From positions 62,001 to 126,000 of the forward strand of contig NZ_JASISP010000006.1 in NCBI RefSeq assembly GCF_030063185.1: a DNA stretch of 64,000 nucleotides, written 5' to 3'. Source of the stretch: Arthrobacter sp. H35-D1 (GTDB taxonomy: Bacteria > Actinomycetota > Actinomycetes > Actinomycetales > Micrococcaceae). A model generated the notes under the pieces. It was not told the origin of the DNA. It ran no database searches and saw nothing but the letters and a program-made list of their open reading frames with translations. A program made the position numbers and the translations under genes. Below, in pieces: positions 36,468 through 48,135 of this stretch (positions are counted from its first letter, which is position 1; every line of letters begins with the position of its first letter).

Positions 36468-38072
36468 ATGGGGCGCCGCCGTGCCGAAACGGGGAAAACC
36501 GGCTCTTCGCCCACCCCGCCCACCGAGCCCCAGGGCCTCGACCCCACCGAGCCCCAGGGCCTCGACGAGCCGGTCGGACGGCATTTCAAGCCGACCCGCA
36601 AGGCGCCCCTGTGGCTGCGCATTGCAGCGCTGACCGTATCCGCTGCTCTGGTGCTGGGAATTGGCACAGCCGGATTGTTGTTCTTCAAGCTGCAAAACAA
36701 TGTCACCACCTCGCCGCTGAACGCCGGGGTGGGGAACGAATCCTCGAAGAAGCAGCTTGAAGACACCGGCTCGCTGCAGATCCTCATTCTGGGAACAGAC
36801 ACCCGTGCAGGAAAAAACAGCGAGTACGGCACGGCCGACGACTCCGCCGGTGAAGGCAAATCGGATGTCATGCTCCTGATGGACATTTCGGCGGACAACA
36901 GCCGTGTCTCGGTGACGAGTTTTCCACGGGACCTGATGGTGCCGGTTCCGGACTGCAAGTCCTCGACCACCGGTGAAGTCATCGCCGGTTCGAGCAGCGG
37001 CCAGCTCAACGCGGCCCTTGGGGCCGGACCGGGCTGCACTGTTGCTGCCATCAACGACATCACCGGACTGACGATCGACCACTTCATGCTGGCCGACTTC
37101 ACCGCCGTAAAGGAACTCTCCAACGCCCTGGGCGGTGTTGAAGTGTGCGTTGACCACGCCATGTACGACGTCGACGGGTCGTTCCTGAAACTGCCGAAGG
37201 GCAAGAGCCTGGTAAAGGGCGAACAAGCGCTGGCTTTCCTGCGCACCCGGCATTCCTTTGGCGACTCCAGCGACCTGGACCGGATCCAGGCCCAGCAGTA
37301 CTTCCTGGGCTCCATGGTCCGCAAGGTCAAGAGTGAGGGAACCCTGACCAATCTGCCCAAGCTGTACAACCTGGCAGACGTTGTTACCAAAAACCTCACT
37401 ATTGACGACGGACTGGCCAACATTCCATCCATGATCGGCATTGCCAACCGGTTGGCCAAGATTGACCTGGCGCAGATTTCCTTTGTCACCGTGCCGCATG
37501 AGCCGTACACGGCGGACCCCAACAGGGTGCAGCTCAAGGAACCCCAGGCGGGCCAGTTTTTCGCTGCGCTGCGCACCGACAAGTCCCTGACGGCATCACC
37601 CACGGCTTCGCCCAGCGCCCCAAAAAGTACGGCCTCCAGCAGCGGGGCGGCCACGACGGAGTCCCAGAGCACCGCTGCGGCAGCACCGGCCTATGACAAG
37701 TCGATCCAACCGATCAGCGTTTCCAACGCCTCGGCGGTGGTGGGGCGCAGCCTCGGACTCATTCAAACTCTCGCAAGCGCAGGCTACACCTCGGCGTGGC
37801 AGTTGGGTGATCTTCCTGCGGCTGCTGAAACGAAGGTGCTGTACGGCACGGACATGGCCGACGTGGCTGCCGACGTGGCCGCCTTGTTCAAGATTCCTGC
37901 AGCCGCGGTAACATCGGATCCCACCATCAACGGCGTGAGCATTGTGGTGGGATCCGATTGGGCCTCGGGAACCGAGTTTGGCAAGATCACGGTGCCTGAA
38001 GACATTGTGGCCAGCACGGCCGACCAGGGCGGGGAATGCCTGAGCGTCAATCCGCTCTACTACGCCAAGTAA
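36468..38072 (+). CDS. LytR-CpsA-Psr (LCP) family cell-wall ligase
   Basis: A 534-residue membrane-anchored enzyme. Cytoplasmic N-terminus of about 45 residues, one helix (about 47-70), LCP domain (about 100-330) with ILGTDTRAGKNSEYGTADDS, SDVMLLMDIS, the arginine motif VSVTSFPRDLMVPVPD and RTRHSFGDSSDLDRIQAQQ, then a Ser/Thr/Ala-rich linker and a LytR_C domain (about 420-510). LCP enzymes attach polymers such as teichoic acids or arabinogalactan to peptidoglycan. The start at ATG 36468 has AAAGG seven bases upstream. A 24-bp tandem duplication near 36521-36568 repeats PTEPQGLD in the cytoplasmic tail. Confidence 0.92.
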   Translation: MGRRRAETGKTGSSPTPPTEPQGLDPTEPQGLDEPVGRHFKPTRKAPLWLRIAALTVSAALVLGIGTAGLLFFKLQNNVTTSPLNAGVGNESSKKQLEDTGSLQILILGTDTRAGKNSEYGTADDSAGEGKSDVMLLMDISADNSRVSVTSFPRDLMVPVPDCKSSTTGEVIAGSSSGQLNAALGAGPGCTVAAINDITGLTIDHFMLADFTAVKELSNALGGVEVCVDHAMYDVDGSFLKLPKGKSLVKGEQALAFLRTRHSFGDSSDLDRIQAQQYFLGSMVRKVKSEGTLTNLPKLYNLADVVTKNLTIDDGLANIPSMIGIANRLAKIDLAQISFVTVPHEPYTADPNRVQLKEPQAGQFFAALRTDKSLTASPTASPSAPKSTASSSGAATTESQSTAAAAPAYDKSIQPISVSNASAVVGRSLGLIQTLASAGYTSAWQLGDLPAAAETKVLYGTDMADVAADVAALFKIPAAAVTSDPTINGVSIVVGSDWASGTEFGKITVPEDIVASTADQGGECLSVNPLYYAK

Positions 38073-38120
38073 CATCAGGGCTGCCAGGCGTGTGGGCCTT
38101 AATTCTGGACGGACTGAACA

Positions 38121-38223
38121 CTTGAGGCCTTAAACGCCCCGGGGCGCTTGAGGCCTTAAACGCCCCGGGGCGTAGAGGCCTTAAACGCCCCGGGGCGCTT
38201 GAGGCCTTAAACGCCCCGGGGCG
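38121..38223. repeat. Four tandem copies of a palindrome-bearing 23-bp unit
   Basis: The unit GAGGCCTTAAACGCC followed by CCGGGGCG occurs at 38124, 38150, 38175 and 38201, identical each time, separated by CTT, TA and CTT. Each copy holds the perfect 12-bp palindrome CGCCCCGGGGCG and the AGGCCT palindrome. It sits 50 bases after the LCP gene and 28 before the end of the convergent peptidase gene, where a terminator would be expected. It could act as a tandem terminator, a REP-like element or a protein-binding array. Confidence 0.9.
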
Positions 38224-38250
38224 TAGACGTTGGGTGTGTTGGCGGTTGGG

Positions 38251-40215
38251 TTACCAGATGCCCACGCGCTCCGCGGGATCACGCCACATGGCATCGCCGG
38301 CGGTGGTGGCAAAAGCCTCGTGGAAGGCATCAAGATTGCTGGCCACGGCATTGCAACGCAGCTCCGACGGGGAGTGCGGGTCAATGGCAAGTCGGCGAAG
38401 GGCTTCCTCCGGGCGAATCTTTGTCCGCCAGCATTCCGCCCACGAGAAGAAGAAGCGTTGCGCACCGCTGAGCCCCTCAAGCATGGGAGACTGCCCGCCG
38501 TCGAGGCTGAGCTGGTAGGCCTTGAACCCGATGGCCAGCCCGCCCAAATCGCCAATGTTCTCACCCAAGGTCAACTCTCCGTTGACAAACTCCCCGGGAG
38601 CCTCCTTGGGGGAGAGTACCTTGTACTGGTCCACCAGCTTGGCCGTGAGCTTGTCAAAGGCTGACCTGTCGGCATCGCTCCACCAATTGCGCAGAGCCCC
38701 CGTCCCGTCGAACTGCGAGCCCTGGTCGTCGAAGCCGTGCCCAATCTCGTGCCCGATGACGGCACCGATTCCACCGTAGTTTGCGGCGTCGTCGGCCTCG
38801 GCGTCAAAGAACGGCGGCTGCAGGATCGCCGCCGGGAACACCACTTCGTTCATGGTGGGGTTGTAGTAGGCATTGACGGTTTGCGGAGTCATGAGCCATT
38901 CCTCGCGGTCAACGGGAGCGCCGATCTTCGCCAGTTGCCGGGCCAGCTCAAAGGCGTTGCTGCGTTCAATGTTGCCCAGCAGCTCGCCGGGGACAATGTT
39001 CAGGGCGGAGTAGTCGCGCCAGGTGGAGGGGTAGCCGATCTTCGGGGTGAAAGCGGCAAGCTTTTCCAGTGCCTTCTCCTTGGTCCCCAGGCTCATCCAG
39101 CCCAGCCCGGCAATGCTGCTGCGGTAGGCCTCGATGAGATTGGCAACCAGGCTCTCCATGTGGGCCTTGTGCGACTCGGGGAAATGCTCGGCCACGTAGA
39201 GCTGGCCAACTGCCTCGCCCAGGGCGCCTTCGACCAAGGCGACGCCGCGCTTCCAACGGTCCCGGATGGCAGGGGTGCCGCTGAGCGTGGTGCCGTAGAA
39301 CGCAAAGTTCGTGTCGACGAAGTCCTTGGACAGGTAGGGGGCAAGGCTGGCGATGGTGCGCATGGCGAGCCACGCCTGCCAGTCTGCGCAGCGTTCCTGC
39401 GTCAGGAGTGCTTGCTGGCCCGTGAAGAATCCGGGGGTCGCCACCACCATTTCAGCACGCTGTTCGCTTGTGAGCCCCAGTGCATCGAGCCACATCCCCA
39501 CTTCGGGCAGCAGCGCCGTCGTCTGCTGCGACGTCATCAAGTTGTACGTCTTTTGCGGATCGCGCAATGACACCTTGTCCAAGTGCGTGGCGGCAATCGC
39601 GGTCTCCAGTGCCATGATGCGCGGAGCCTTGGCCGCAGCGTCCGCAACTCCGGCGAGCCCAAGCATGGCCTGGACATGATCAACATAGGCGGCCCGGACC
39701 GAGGCGAATTTGTCCTCGCGGTAGTACGACTCGTCGGGCAGACCCAGTCCTGCTTGGAAAAGATGCAGCAGCGAGCGGTCCGGGTTTCCGGCGTCGTTGC
39801 TTACATAGGCGCCAAACAAGGCACTGCCGCCGGTGCGGTCCAACTCGCCCATGAGCTGCACAAGCGCCGGGATGGAGTCGGCGGCTTCGACGGCGGCGAG
39901 CCTTTCCGCCAAGGGCTCGGCACCGGCTGCCTCAATGGCTGCTTCATCCATGAAGTCGGCGTAGAGCGCACCGATCTTCGCGGAAAGCTGGGGATTGGCG
40001 GCGTCGGGGTTGCCCGCCTCGGTCCCGGCGTGCTCAATGATGGCCCGTACGGCAGCTTCGGAATTGTCCCGCAAGGTGGTGAAGGATCCGCTCAGTGCCC
40101 GGTCGGCCGGAATCACCTCCGCGGCCATCCAGCCGCCGTTGACGTGCTCAAACAAGTCGTCCTGGGGCCGGGTGTTCGGGTCGATGTGATTGAGATTGAT
40201 GCCGGAATGCGTCAA
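38251..40215 (-). CDS. pepO: M13 family metallopeptidase (PepO/neprilysin-like)
   Basis: A 654-residue zinc endopeptidase. N-terminal M13_N domain (about 15-400) and catalytic domain with the zinc site VIGHEIGHGFDDQG (two histidines and the catalytic glutamate), third ligand in GENIGDLGG, substrate motif NAYYNPTMNEVVFPA and the C-terminal end containing WRDPAERVGIW. No signal peptide or transmembrane segment is seen, so it is probably cytosolic like bacterial PepO and degrades peptides. It is convergent with the LCP gene and divergent from leuA. Confidence 0.94.
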   Translation of the reverse strand: MTHSGINLNHIDPNTRPQDDLFEHVNGGWMAAEVIPADRALSGSFTTLRDNSEAAVRAIIEHAGTEAGNPDAANPQLSAKIGALYADFMDEAAIEAAGAEPLAERLAAVEAADSIPALVQLMGELDRTGGSALFGAYVSNDAGNPDRSLLHLFQAGLGLPDESYYREDKFASVRAAYVDHVQAMLGLAGVADAAAKAPRIMALETAIAATHLDKVSLRDPQKTYNLMTSQQTTALLPEVGMWLDALGLTSEQRAEMVVATPGFFTGQQALLTQERCADWQAWLAMRTIASLAPYLSKDFVDTNFAFYGTTLSGTPAIRDRWKRGVALVEGALGEAVGQLYVAEHFPESHKAHMESLVANLIEAYRSSIAGLGWMSLGTKEKALEKLAAFTPKIGYPSTWRDYSALNIVPGELLGNIERSNAFELARQLAKIGAPVDREEWLMTPQTVNAYYNPTMNEVVFPAAILQPPFFDAEADDAANYGGIGAVIGHEIGHGFDDQGSQFDGTGALRNWWSDADRSAFDKLTAKLVDQYKVLSPKEAPGEFVNGELTLGENIGDLGGLAIGFKAYQLSLDGGQSPMLEGLSGAQRFFFSWAECWRTKIRPEEALRRLAIDPHSPSELRCNAVASNLDAFHEAFATTAGDAMWRDPAERVGIW

Positions 40216-40309
40216 GTGAATCGGTTCCCCTTCAGTGGGTCTGGTGTTTCCTGCACCTTGCGAAGAGCCGCCAAGGTGAGTTGGTTCACCATCATCCTAC
40301 GTGCCGTGC

Positions 40310-42215
<1,906 letters not shown>

Positions 42216-42224
42216 TGTTTCCGT

Positions 42225-42247
42225 GCCTGCAGCCCATGGCTGCAGGC
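42225..42247 (+). terminator. Hairpin after leuA
   Basis: GCCTGCAGCC and GGCTGCAGGC form a perfect 10-bp stem with a 3-base loop, nine bases after the leuA stop. No T-run follows. Likely ends the leuA transcript before recO. Confidence 0.65.
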
Positions 42248-42308
42248 GCGGAAAAGACGCCCATCTGCCCTTCGTTCATTGGCGACGCAATGATGGGACA
42301 ATAAAGGG

Positions 42309-43061
42309 GTGTCCAATCAATCCTTTGCCGCCCGCACCTACCGGGACGACGCCGTAGTGCTGCGCACCCACAAGTTGGGCGAGGCGGACAGGATCATCAC
42401 GCTGCTCACGCACCACCACGGCCAATTGCGTGCCGTGGCCAAGGGCGTTCGGCGGACCACCAGCAAGTTTGGTGCCCGGCTGGAACCGTTCATGGTCGCC
42501 GACCTGCAATTGGTCAAGGGGCGAAGCCTGGACATTGTCACCCAAGCAGTGGCAAGGTACAGCTACGGAGACGCCATTGCCGCCAACTACGATCGTTATG
42601 TCGTTGCAGCCGCCATGGCTGAAACTGCCGAACGCCTCACGGACGTTGATGGGGAGACTTCCTCGGCCCACTACATGTTGCTGGTTGGTGCGCTGGGAGC
42701 GCTCAGCAGGGGGGCGCACGCCCCGGAGCTGGTTCTGGATTCATATCTTTTGCGGGCTGTCTCCATTGCCGGCTGGGCCCCGAGTTTCAGTATCTGCGCC
42801 CGCTGTGGAGAGCCCGGACCCCATGGTGCCTTCAGTGCGGCGCTCGGAGGGGCAGTGTGCCACGAGTGCAGGCCCCCGGGCTCACCGGCCCCTGCACCTG
42901 AAACCATGGTTTTGCTGGGCCAGCTGCTCAGCGCGGACTGGCCGGGCGCGGATGCGTCGGCCGCCCAGCACCGTCGCGAGGCGGCGGGGCTTGTGGCCGG
43001 ATATGTGCAATGGCATTTGGAACGCACTGTGCGTTCCCTGAGACTTGTGGAGCGTGTATAG
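42309..43061 (+). CDS. recO: DNA repair protein RecO
   Basis: A 250-residue recombination mediator of the RecFOR pathway that helps load RecA on SSB-coated DNA. N-terminal OB fold (about 1-80: [35 protein letters not shown]), helical middle, and a zinc-binding pair CARCGEP and CHECRPP in the C-terminal part. GTG start. Followed closely by uppS, the usual actinobacterial neighbour. Confidence 0.93.
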   Translation: MSNQSFAARTYRDDAVVLRTHKLGEADRIITLLTHHHGQLRAVAKGVRRTTSKFGARLEPFMVADLQLVKGRSLDIVTQAVARYSYGDAIAANYDRYVVAAAMAETAERLTDVDGETSSAHYMLLVGALGALSRGAHAPELVLDSYLLRAVSIAGWAPSFSICARCGEPGPHGAFSAALGGAVCHECRPPGSPAPAPETMVLLGQLLSADWPGADASAAQHRREAAGLVAGYVQWHLERTVRSLRLVERV

Positions 43062-43065
43062 AAAC

Positions 43066-43914
43066 ATGGCAGGACACCACCGCAGCAGTACCAGCAGCAA
43101 GGGCAAGAGCAGCACCCGCAGCAAGTCCAAGCCACCCGTAGTGGCGCCCTGGGGCCATGCCTCAGGGGCGCAGCCACCAGCCATTCCGGCAGAGTTTGTC
43201 CCCCGGCACGTGGCCATCGTGATGGATGGCAACGGCCGTTGGGCCAACCAGCGCGGCTTGCCTCGGATCGAGGGGCACAAGGCCGGCGAACCGGCTCTCC
43301 TTGATGTGATGGCCGGTGCCATTGAAATGGGCATCAAGCACATCAGCGTCTATGCTTTTTCCACGGAAAACTGGAAGCGCTCACCCGAGGAAATTCGCTT
43401 CTTGATGGGATTTAATAAGGATGTATTAAGACGTCAGCGAGATCAACTGGATGCCTGGGGTGTGCGCATTCGTTGGGCTGGGCGCAAACCCAAGCTCTGG
43501 GGCTCCGTCATTAAAGAGCTTGAGGAAGCCCAGGAACACACCAAGGACAACGACGTCATCACCTTGACCATGTGTGTTAACTACGGCGGTCGAGCTGAAA
43601 TTGCCGACGCCGTTTCGGCCTTGGCTGCTGATGTTGCGGCAGGCAAACTGAGCCCCCGTGCTGTCAATGAAAAGACCGTGCAGAAGTATCTCTACGTCCC
43701 TGAGGCTCCCGATGTGGACCTTTTTCTGCGCTCCAGCGGGGAACAGCGGCTCTCCAACTTCCTGCTCTGGCAGTCCGCCTACGCCGAGTTTGTCTTCATG
43801 GACACGCTGTGGCCGGATGTGGATCGCAGGACCTTGTGGGCCGCCGTGGACGAATACGCTCGACGCGACCGGCGCTATGGTGGTGCCGTCGACGCGGCAG
43901 CCGCCCAGGGCTAG
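43066..43914 (+). CDS. uppS: Isoprenyl transferase (undecaprenyl diphosphate synthase family)
   Basis: A 282-residue cis-prenyltransferase that extends allylic diphosphates with isopentenyl diphosphate to make the lipid carrier for cell-wall synthesis. Seen: [17 protein letters not shown] (catalytic aspartate), [18 protein letters not shown] and the late [20 protein letters not shown]. The first 40 residues are a basic Ser/Lys-rich tail, probably disordered. The start at ATG 43066 lies four bases after the recO stop. Confidence 0.94.
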   Translation: MAGHHRSSTSSKGKSSTRSKSKPPVVAPWGHASGAQPPAIPAEFVPRHVAIVMDGNGRWANQRGLPRIEGHKAGEPALLDVMAGAIEMGIKHISVYAFSTENWKRSPEEIRFLMGFNKDVLRRQRDQLDAWGVRIRWAGRKPKLWGSVIKELEEAQEHTKDNDVITLTMCVNYGGRAEIADAVSALAADVAAGKLSPRAVNEKTVQKYLYVPEAPDVDLFLRSSGEQRLSNFLLWQSAYAEFVFMDTLWPDVDRRTLWAAVDEYARRDRRYGGAVDAAAAQG

Positions 43915-44026
43915 CCAAGTTTTTCAGCACGCATGTATTAAATCCACTTGTGCCACGAACGGCTGGGCGGCTCCCAGCGCACGCACCCAGCCAGCTCACG
44001 GCCCCTGGCCAAGCCAGTGAGTTGGG

Positions 44027-45256
44027 TTAGTCCACATAACCGCGCAGCCAACGTGCCAAACGTGTGTAACCGTCTGCGCGCACCGGTTCGCGGGAGAGAA
44101 AAACTTCATGGAGTGCGCCGTCGATCCGTTCAAGGGTCACGCTATTGCCCAGCGACAGGGTCCGCAGTGCCAGCGAGCGTACGTCGAGCACCACGTCCGC
44201 CATCAGCATTTGATCGTTCCAAACAGGTCCAAGCAGGCTCCGCGAAGAAAGCAGGACCAGGACGGGCATGGGAAGCTTCAGCCCGCCGGCCACTTCCTGC
44301 TGGGCCGCCAGAATGGCTCTCATCCACCCTGCCCTGACGGGAAATGCGTGGGGTGGGCGCAGCTTTTTATCCACAGCCCATTCCCCATATGCCTCGCGGC
44401 TGATGCCCCTCCAGTAGAAGGACCGTTCGGGAACACGCATGCGCATGAGGGGACGAAAATCGGCCAATTGCACCAACGGGCTGGCAGCTCGGCGGATGGC
44501 CGGGCCGCCCTGAATTTCCAGCCAGGGGCTGTTGAGTATCAGGTGGCTGACAAGTCCGGGATGGTGGTGGGCCCACAGGGCAGCTATCAAGCCTCCGGTG
44601 GAATGGCCCATCAGGATCAGTGGGCGAGAAATGCCTGCCGCGGCCTCGGAAAACTCCTTCTCCGCGGACCCTGTCTCTGCACACTCTCGCTCGGCGGCCT
44701 CGACTTCTGCGGAGATGATGGCGTGGGCGGCAAGGATCTCCGCGTCGTAGTCTGCCAGGTCCGCCACATAGCCGCCCAACTCGGGAGAGTCGAGACTGCG
44801 GCCGTGATTGTGCAGGTCAAGGGCATAGAAGGTGAATCCATGCGATGTAAAAAACTCCGCCAAGCCCGTGTTGAAGAAGTAGTCGCTCCAGCCGTGGATA
44901 AACAGCACGGCGGGACCTGTCCCGTCCGCAGGCTGGCGTTTCTCGGCCGCGGGCATGGCAGCTTCCTGGATCCCGCTGTGCAGCGGCTTGTGCCGCACCA
45001 GGGTCGCCCGGTAGAACGTGGCCGAAGCAGGCCGGCCACCTTCACCATCTACTTCAGAACCTCCAGAACCTCCAGAACGTCGGGAACCACCGGAACCACC
45101 GGATCGGGAGACGGGGGCGCCTCCATTGGCCCTGGCAGGAACCACGAGGGACATCGACTGGTAGTCCGGCCCCAGCAGGTCCCCATGCCACTGCGGTGCG
45201 CCCTCGCGGGGGTTGTGTCTGTCAACGTTCCCGCTGTCCATGTGTTCCGGGCTCAT
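44027..45256 (-). CDS. Alpha/beta hydrolase, lysophospholipase-like
   Basis: A 409-residue hydrolase with LFIHGWSDYFFNTGLAEFF (oxyanion hole), LDLHNHGRS, the nucleophile elbow MGHSTGGLIAALWAHH and a late IDGALHEVFLS with the catalytic histidine. Pattern is that of serine aminopeptidase S33/lysophospholipase proteins. Between residues about 45 and 75 lies a Ser-Gly-rich low-complexity run (SGGSGGSRRSGGSGG) encoded by short DNA repeats. ATG 45256 overlaps the stop of the upstream flavoprotein gene (ATGA), so the two are co-translated. Substrate unknown. Confidence 0.86.
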   Translation of the reverse strand: MSPEHMDSGNVDRHNPREGAPQWHGDLLGPDYQSMSLVVPARANGGAPVSRSGGSGGSRRSGGSGGSEVDGEGGRPASATFYRATLVRHKPLHSGIQEAAMPAAEKRQPADGTGPAVLFIHGWSDYFFNTGLAEFFTSHGFTFYALDLHNHGRSLDSPELGGYVADLADYDAEILAAHAIISAEVEAAERECAETGSAEKEFSEAAAGISRPLILMGHSTGGLIAALWAHHHPGLVSHLILNSPWLEIQGGPAIRRAASPLVQLADFRPLMRMRVPERSFYWRGISREAYGEWAVDKKLRPPHAFPVRAGWMRAILAAQQEVAGGLKLPMPVLVLLSSRSLLGPVWNDQMLMADVVLDVRSLALRTLSLGNSVTLERIDGALHEVFLSREPVRADGYTRLARWLRGYVD

Positions 45257-46932
45257 GCCTCGGTGGCGCCTGCCGCGTGGCGTCCGGCAGTCCGCCCGGA
45301 GAGCAGGCAACCGCCCAGAAATGTTCCCTCGAGGGAGCGGTAGCCGTGCATGCCGCCGCCGCCAAAGCCCGCCGCTTCCCCCGCAGCATACAGCCCCGCA
45401 ATGGGAGTGCCGGCGGTTGAAAGGACCCGGCTGGACAAGTCGGTGGTCAACCCGCCGAGGCTCTTGCGCGTGAGCGTGGTGAGGCGGACGGCGAAGAGCG
45501 GTCCGTGCTCCGGGGCCAGGATGGGATGCGGGGGAACCACCCGCATCAACTTGTCGGTGGCAAAGCGGCGGGCTTCCCGGACGGCGTTGAGTTGGGTGTC
45601 CTTGCCCAGACCGCTGGCCACCTGCCGGTCCCGGGCCACAAGTGTTTCGTGCAGTCCGGGCGGATCAATCAAATCCTGGCCAATCAAGGTGTTCATTTTC
45701 ACGGCAAGTTCCTCCGCCGAGTCCGCCTGGACAAAGTCCACGCCGTAGTCGATGAATTTTTGCAGGGGGCCGGTGGCCCCGGGCAGTGCCCGCTTGGCCA
45801 GCAGGAACATGTCCTTGTCTGTCAAGTCCGGGTTCTGTTCCGAGCCGGAGAGCGCAAATTCCTTGCTGATGATGCTCTTGTTCAGCACAAACCAGGAATG
45901 TTCGTGTCCTGTGGTCTCCAAATGCCGCAGTGTGCCGAGTGAATCGAATCCAGGAAACAGCGGCACCGGAAGGCGGTGGCCCGTGGCATCCAGCCACAGC
46001 GGGGAGGGGCCGGAAAGGATGCGGATGCCGTGATTGGGCCAGACCGGCTCGGGGTTGTGGATGCCTTCGGGGTAGTGCCACATGCGGTCGGTGTTGATCA
46101 GTGCCCCGCCGGCCTGTGCCACGGCCTGCTGGAACAGCCCGTCAACCGAGGCGGGAACACCGGTCAACATGTAGTCGGGGCCCTGTCCGTTGGGCCACTG
46201 TTCGCGAACCATGGCGTGGTTGCCGCCGATTCCGCCGGTGGAAACAATCACGGCCCCGGCACTGACAGTGAAGTCTCCCGCCACTTCGCGGCTGCTGGCC
46301 TCGCCTCGTTCCACCCCGGAAGGCGCCAAGACCTGGCCGCGCACCCCGGTGACGGTTCCGGCGTCGAACACCAGCTCGGTGGCCCGGTGCCGGTGGGCTA
46401 TCTGCACACGGCCCGCCTCCACGCCTTCCTGCACCTTCGCCAGGAAAGGAGCCAGTATTCCCGGGCCCGTGCCCCACACCACGTGAAAGCGGGGGACCGA
46501 ATTGCCGTGGCCCTGGGCGTCGTAGCCGCCGCGCTCGGCCCACTGGACAAGGGGGAAGAAGCGCACACCCAACGCATGCAACCAGGCACGTTTCTCTCCG
46601 GCGGCGAACTCCACATAGGCTTCGGCCCAGCGGCGGGGCCAGAGGTCCTCGGGGCGGTCGAACGCGGCCGATCCCATCCAGTCGGACAGGGCCAACTCGG
46701 GCGAATCCTTCACGCCCAGCCGCCGCTGTTCGGGGGAGTCCACCAGAAACAGTCCGCCAAAGGACCAGTGGGCCTGCCCGCCGAGCGACGCCTCGGGCTC
46801 CTGATCCAGGATCAGTACCCGGCGTCCGGCGTTGTAGGCCTCGGCGGCACTGACCAATCCGGCGAGCCCGGCCCCCACCACCACAACGTCCGCCTGCTGC
46901 CATGTTGCACCGCCATTGGTATCCATGTGCAT
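45253..46932 (-). CDS. FAD-binding dehydrogenase (3-ketosteroid dehydrogenase/fumarate reductase-like)
   Basis: A 559-residue flavoprotein of the FAD_binding_2 family. Dinucleotide fold VVVVGAGLAGLVSAAEAYNAG at about residues 15-36 (read in two parts), glutamate-type LDQEPEASLGGQAHWSFGG, a central substrate domain, and the closing FAD motif GLYAAGEAAGFGGGGMHGYR. Relatives oxidise steroid ketones or reduce C=C bonds; substrate here is unknown. It precedes and overlaps the hydrolase gene, so the pair may handle one lipid-like compound. Confidence 0.87.
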   Translation of the reverse strand: MHMDTNGGATWQQADVVVVGAGLAGLVSAAEAYNAGRRVLILDQEPEASLGGQAHWSFGGLFLVDSPEQRRLGVKDSPELALSDWMGSAAFDRPEDLWPRRWAEAYVEFAAGEKRAWLHALGVRFFPLVQWAERGGYDAQGHGNSVPRFHVVWGTGPGILAPFLAKVQEGVEAGRVQIAHRHRATELVFDAGTVTGVRGQVLAPSGVERGEASSREVAGDFTVSAGAVIVSTGGIGGNHAMVREQWPNGQGPDYMLTGVPASVDGLFQQAVAQAGGALINTDRMWHYPEGIHNPEPVWPNHGIRILSGPSPLWLDATGHRLPVPLFPGFDSLGTLRHLETTGHEHSWFVLNKSIISKEFALSGSEQNPDLTDKDMFLLAKRALPGATGPLQKFIDYGVDFVQADSAEELAVKMNTLIGQDLIDPPGLHETLVARDRQVASGLGKDTQLNAVREARRFATDKLMRVVPPHPILAPEHGPLFAVRLTTLTRKSLGGLTTDLSSRVLSTAGTPIAGLYAAGEAAGFGGGGMHGYRSLEGTFLGGCLLSGRTAGRHAAGATEA

Positions 46933-47041
46933 ATGCTAACGCCCTTTCCCGAACAGAATGCGGCAGCGTTGCGGTCCTGTGCCGGGGCGAATTAGGCGGC
47001 GACGTTTTGCAGTTGCGCCGTAGAACCGGAAAACTAGGGGT

Positions 47042-48109
47042 ATGCGTATTTATCCCACATTTTTCCGGCTCTGTTTCTCCTGGATGGACGCCGAAAAGGC
47101 GCACAAGATCGGTTTCACCCTGATCAAGGCCGCCCAGACAGTGGGAGCCGGTGCCGTGATGCGGCGCATGTTCACACCCCCGGCATCGCTGCAAACGGAG
47201 GCTCTGGGATTGACTTTTCCCACGCCGTTTGGGCTGGCCGCCGGATTCGACAAGGAAGGCAAGGGCATCAACGCCCTGGCCAACTTGGGCTTCGGCCACA
47301 TCGAGGTCGGCACCATCACCGGGCAGCCGCAGCCGGGGAACCCGCAGCCGCGCCTGTTTCGCCTCGTGGAGGACCGTGCCGTCATCAACCGCATGGGTTT
47401 CAACAACGACGGCGCGGCTGCCGTTGCGCCGCGGCTGAAGCAGGCGCTTGCGGGCTTGGCCAAAACATACTCTGGCGTGCGGCCCGTGGTGGGCGTGAAC
47501 ATTGGCAAAACCAAGGTGGTGGAATTGGATGATGCGCTGGGGGACTACCTGATTGGTGCCCGCACCCTGGCTCCTTCCGCCGACTATTTGGTGGTCAATG
47601 TCAGCTCACCCAACACCCCGGGCCTGCGCCTGCTCCAAGACGTGGAAACATTGCGCCCGTTGCTTGCGGGCGTCGGCCGGACTGCCGATGAGTCCGCCGG
47701 ACGGCACGTGCCGTTGCTGGTGAAGATTGCCCCGGATTTGGCTGACGAAGATGTAGCAGAGGTGGCCGCACTGGCCCTCGAGCTGAAGCTTGACGGCATC
47801 ATTTGCAGCAACACCACCATCAGCCGCGACGATTTGCGCAGCCCCGGCGCCATGGTGGAGGAGAAGGGAGCCGGCGGCCTTTCCGGCGCACCCCTGAAGG
47901 CGCGTTCGCTCGCAGTGCTCCGCCAGCTGAAGTCCATTGTGGGCGATTCGCTGACACTCGTTTCGGTGGGCGGTGTTGAAACAGGGGCGGAAGTGCAAGA
48001 GCGTCTGGATGCCGGAGCGTCACTGGTCCAGGGCTACACGGCGTTCCTGTATGAAGGGCCGTTTTGGGCGGCCCGGATCAACAAGGAACTGGCGGCCCTG
48101 CGGAAGTAG
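47042..48109 (+). CDS. pyrD: Quinone-dependent dihydroorotate dehydrogenase (class 2)
   Basis: A 355-residue FMN enzyme of pyrimidine synthesis oxidising dihydroorotate to orotate with quinone. The N-terminal membrane-associating helices (MRIYPTFFRLCFSWMDAEKA) mark class 2. Barrel motifs: PFGLAAGFDKEGKGINAL, VINRMGFNNDG, the catalytic serine loop NVSSPNTPGLRLLQD, LVKIAPDLADEDV, CSNTTISRD and the phosphate site LVSVGGVETGAEV. Monocistronic here. Confidence 0.95.
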   Translation: MRIYPTFFRLCFSWMDAEKAHKIGFTLIKAAQTVGAGAVMRRMFTPPASLQTEALGLTFPTPFGLAAGFDKEGKGINALANLGFGHIEVGTITGQPQPGNPQPRLFRLVEDRAVINRMGFNNDGAAAVAPRLKQALAGLAKTYSGVRPVVGVNIGKTKVVELDDALGDYLIGARTLAPSADYLVVNVSSPNTPGLRLLQDVETLRPLLAGVGRTADESAGRHVPLLVKIAPDLADEDVAEVAALALELKLDGIICSNTTISRDDLRSPGAMVEEKGAGGLSGAPLKARSLAVLRQLKSIVGDSLTLVSVGGVETGAEVQERLDAGASLVQGYTAFLYEGPFWAARINKELAALRK

Positions 48110-48135
48110 CAGTAAGTAGCCGCGCGAACACAAAA

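Noticed and set aside
38121-38223. CRISPR array
   Set aside because: The four repeats are separated by only two or three bases, there are no spacers and no cas genes nearby.
44108-45343. 411-codon plus-strand frame over the hydrolase gene
   Set aside because: The minus strand encodes a complete alpha/beta hydrolase with catalytic motifs and a coupled start; the plus frame has none.
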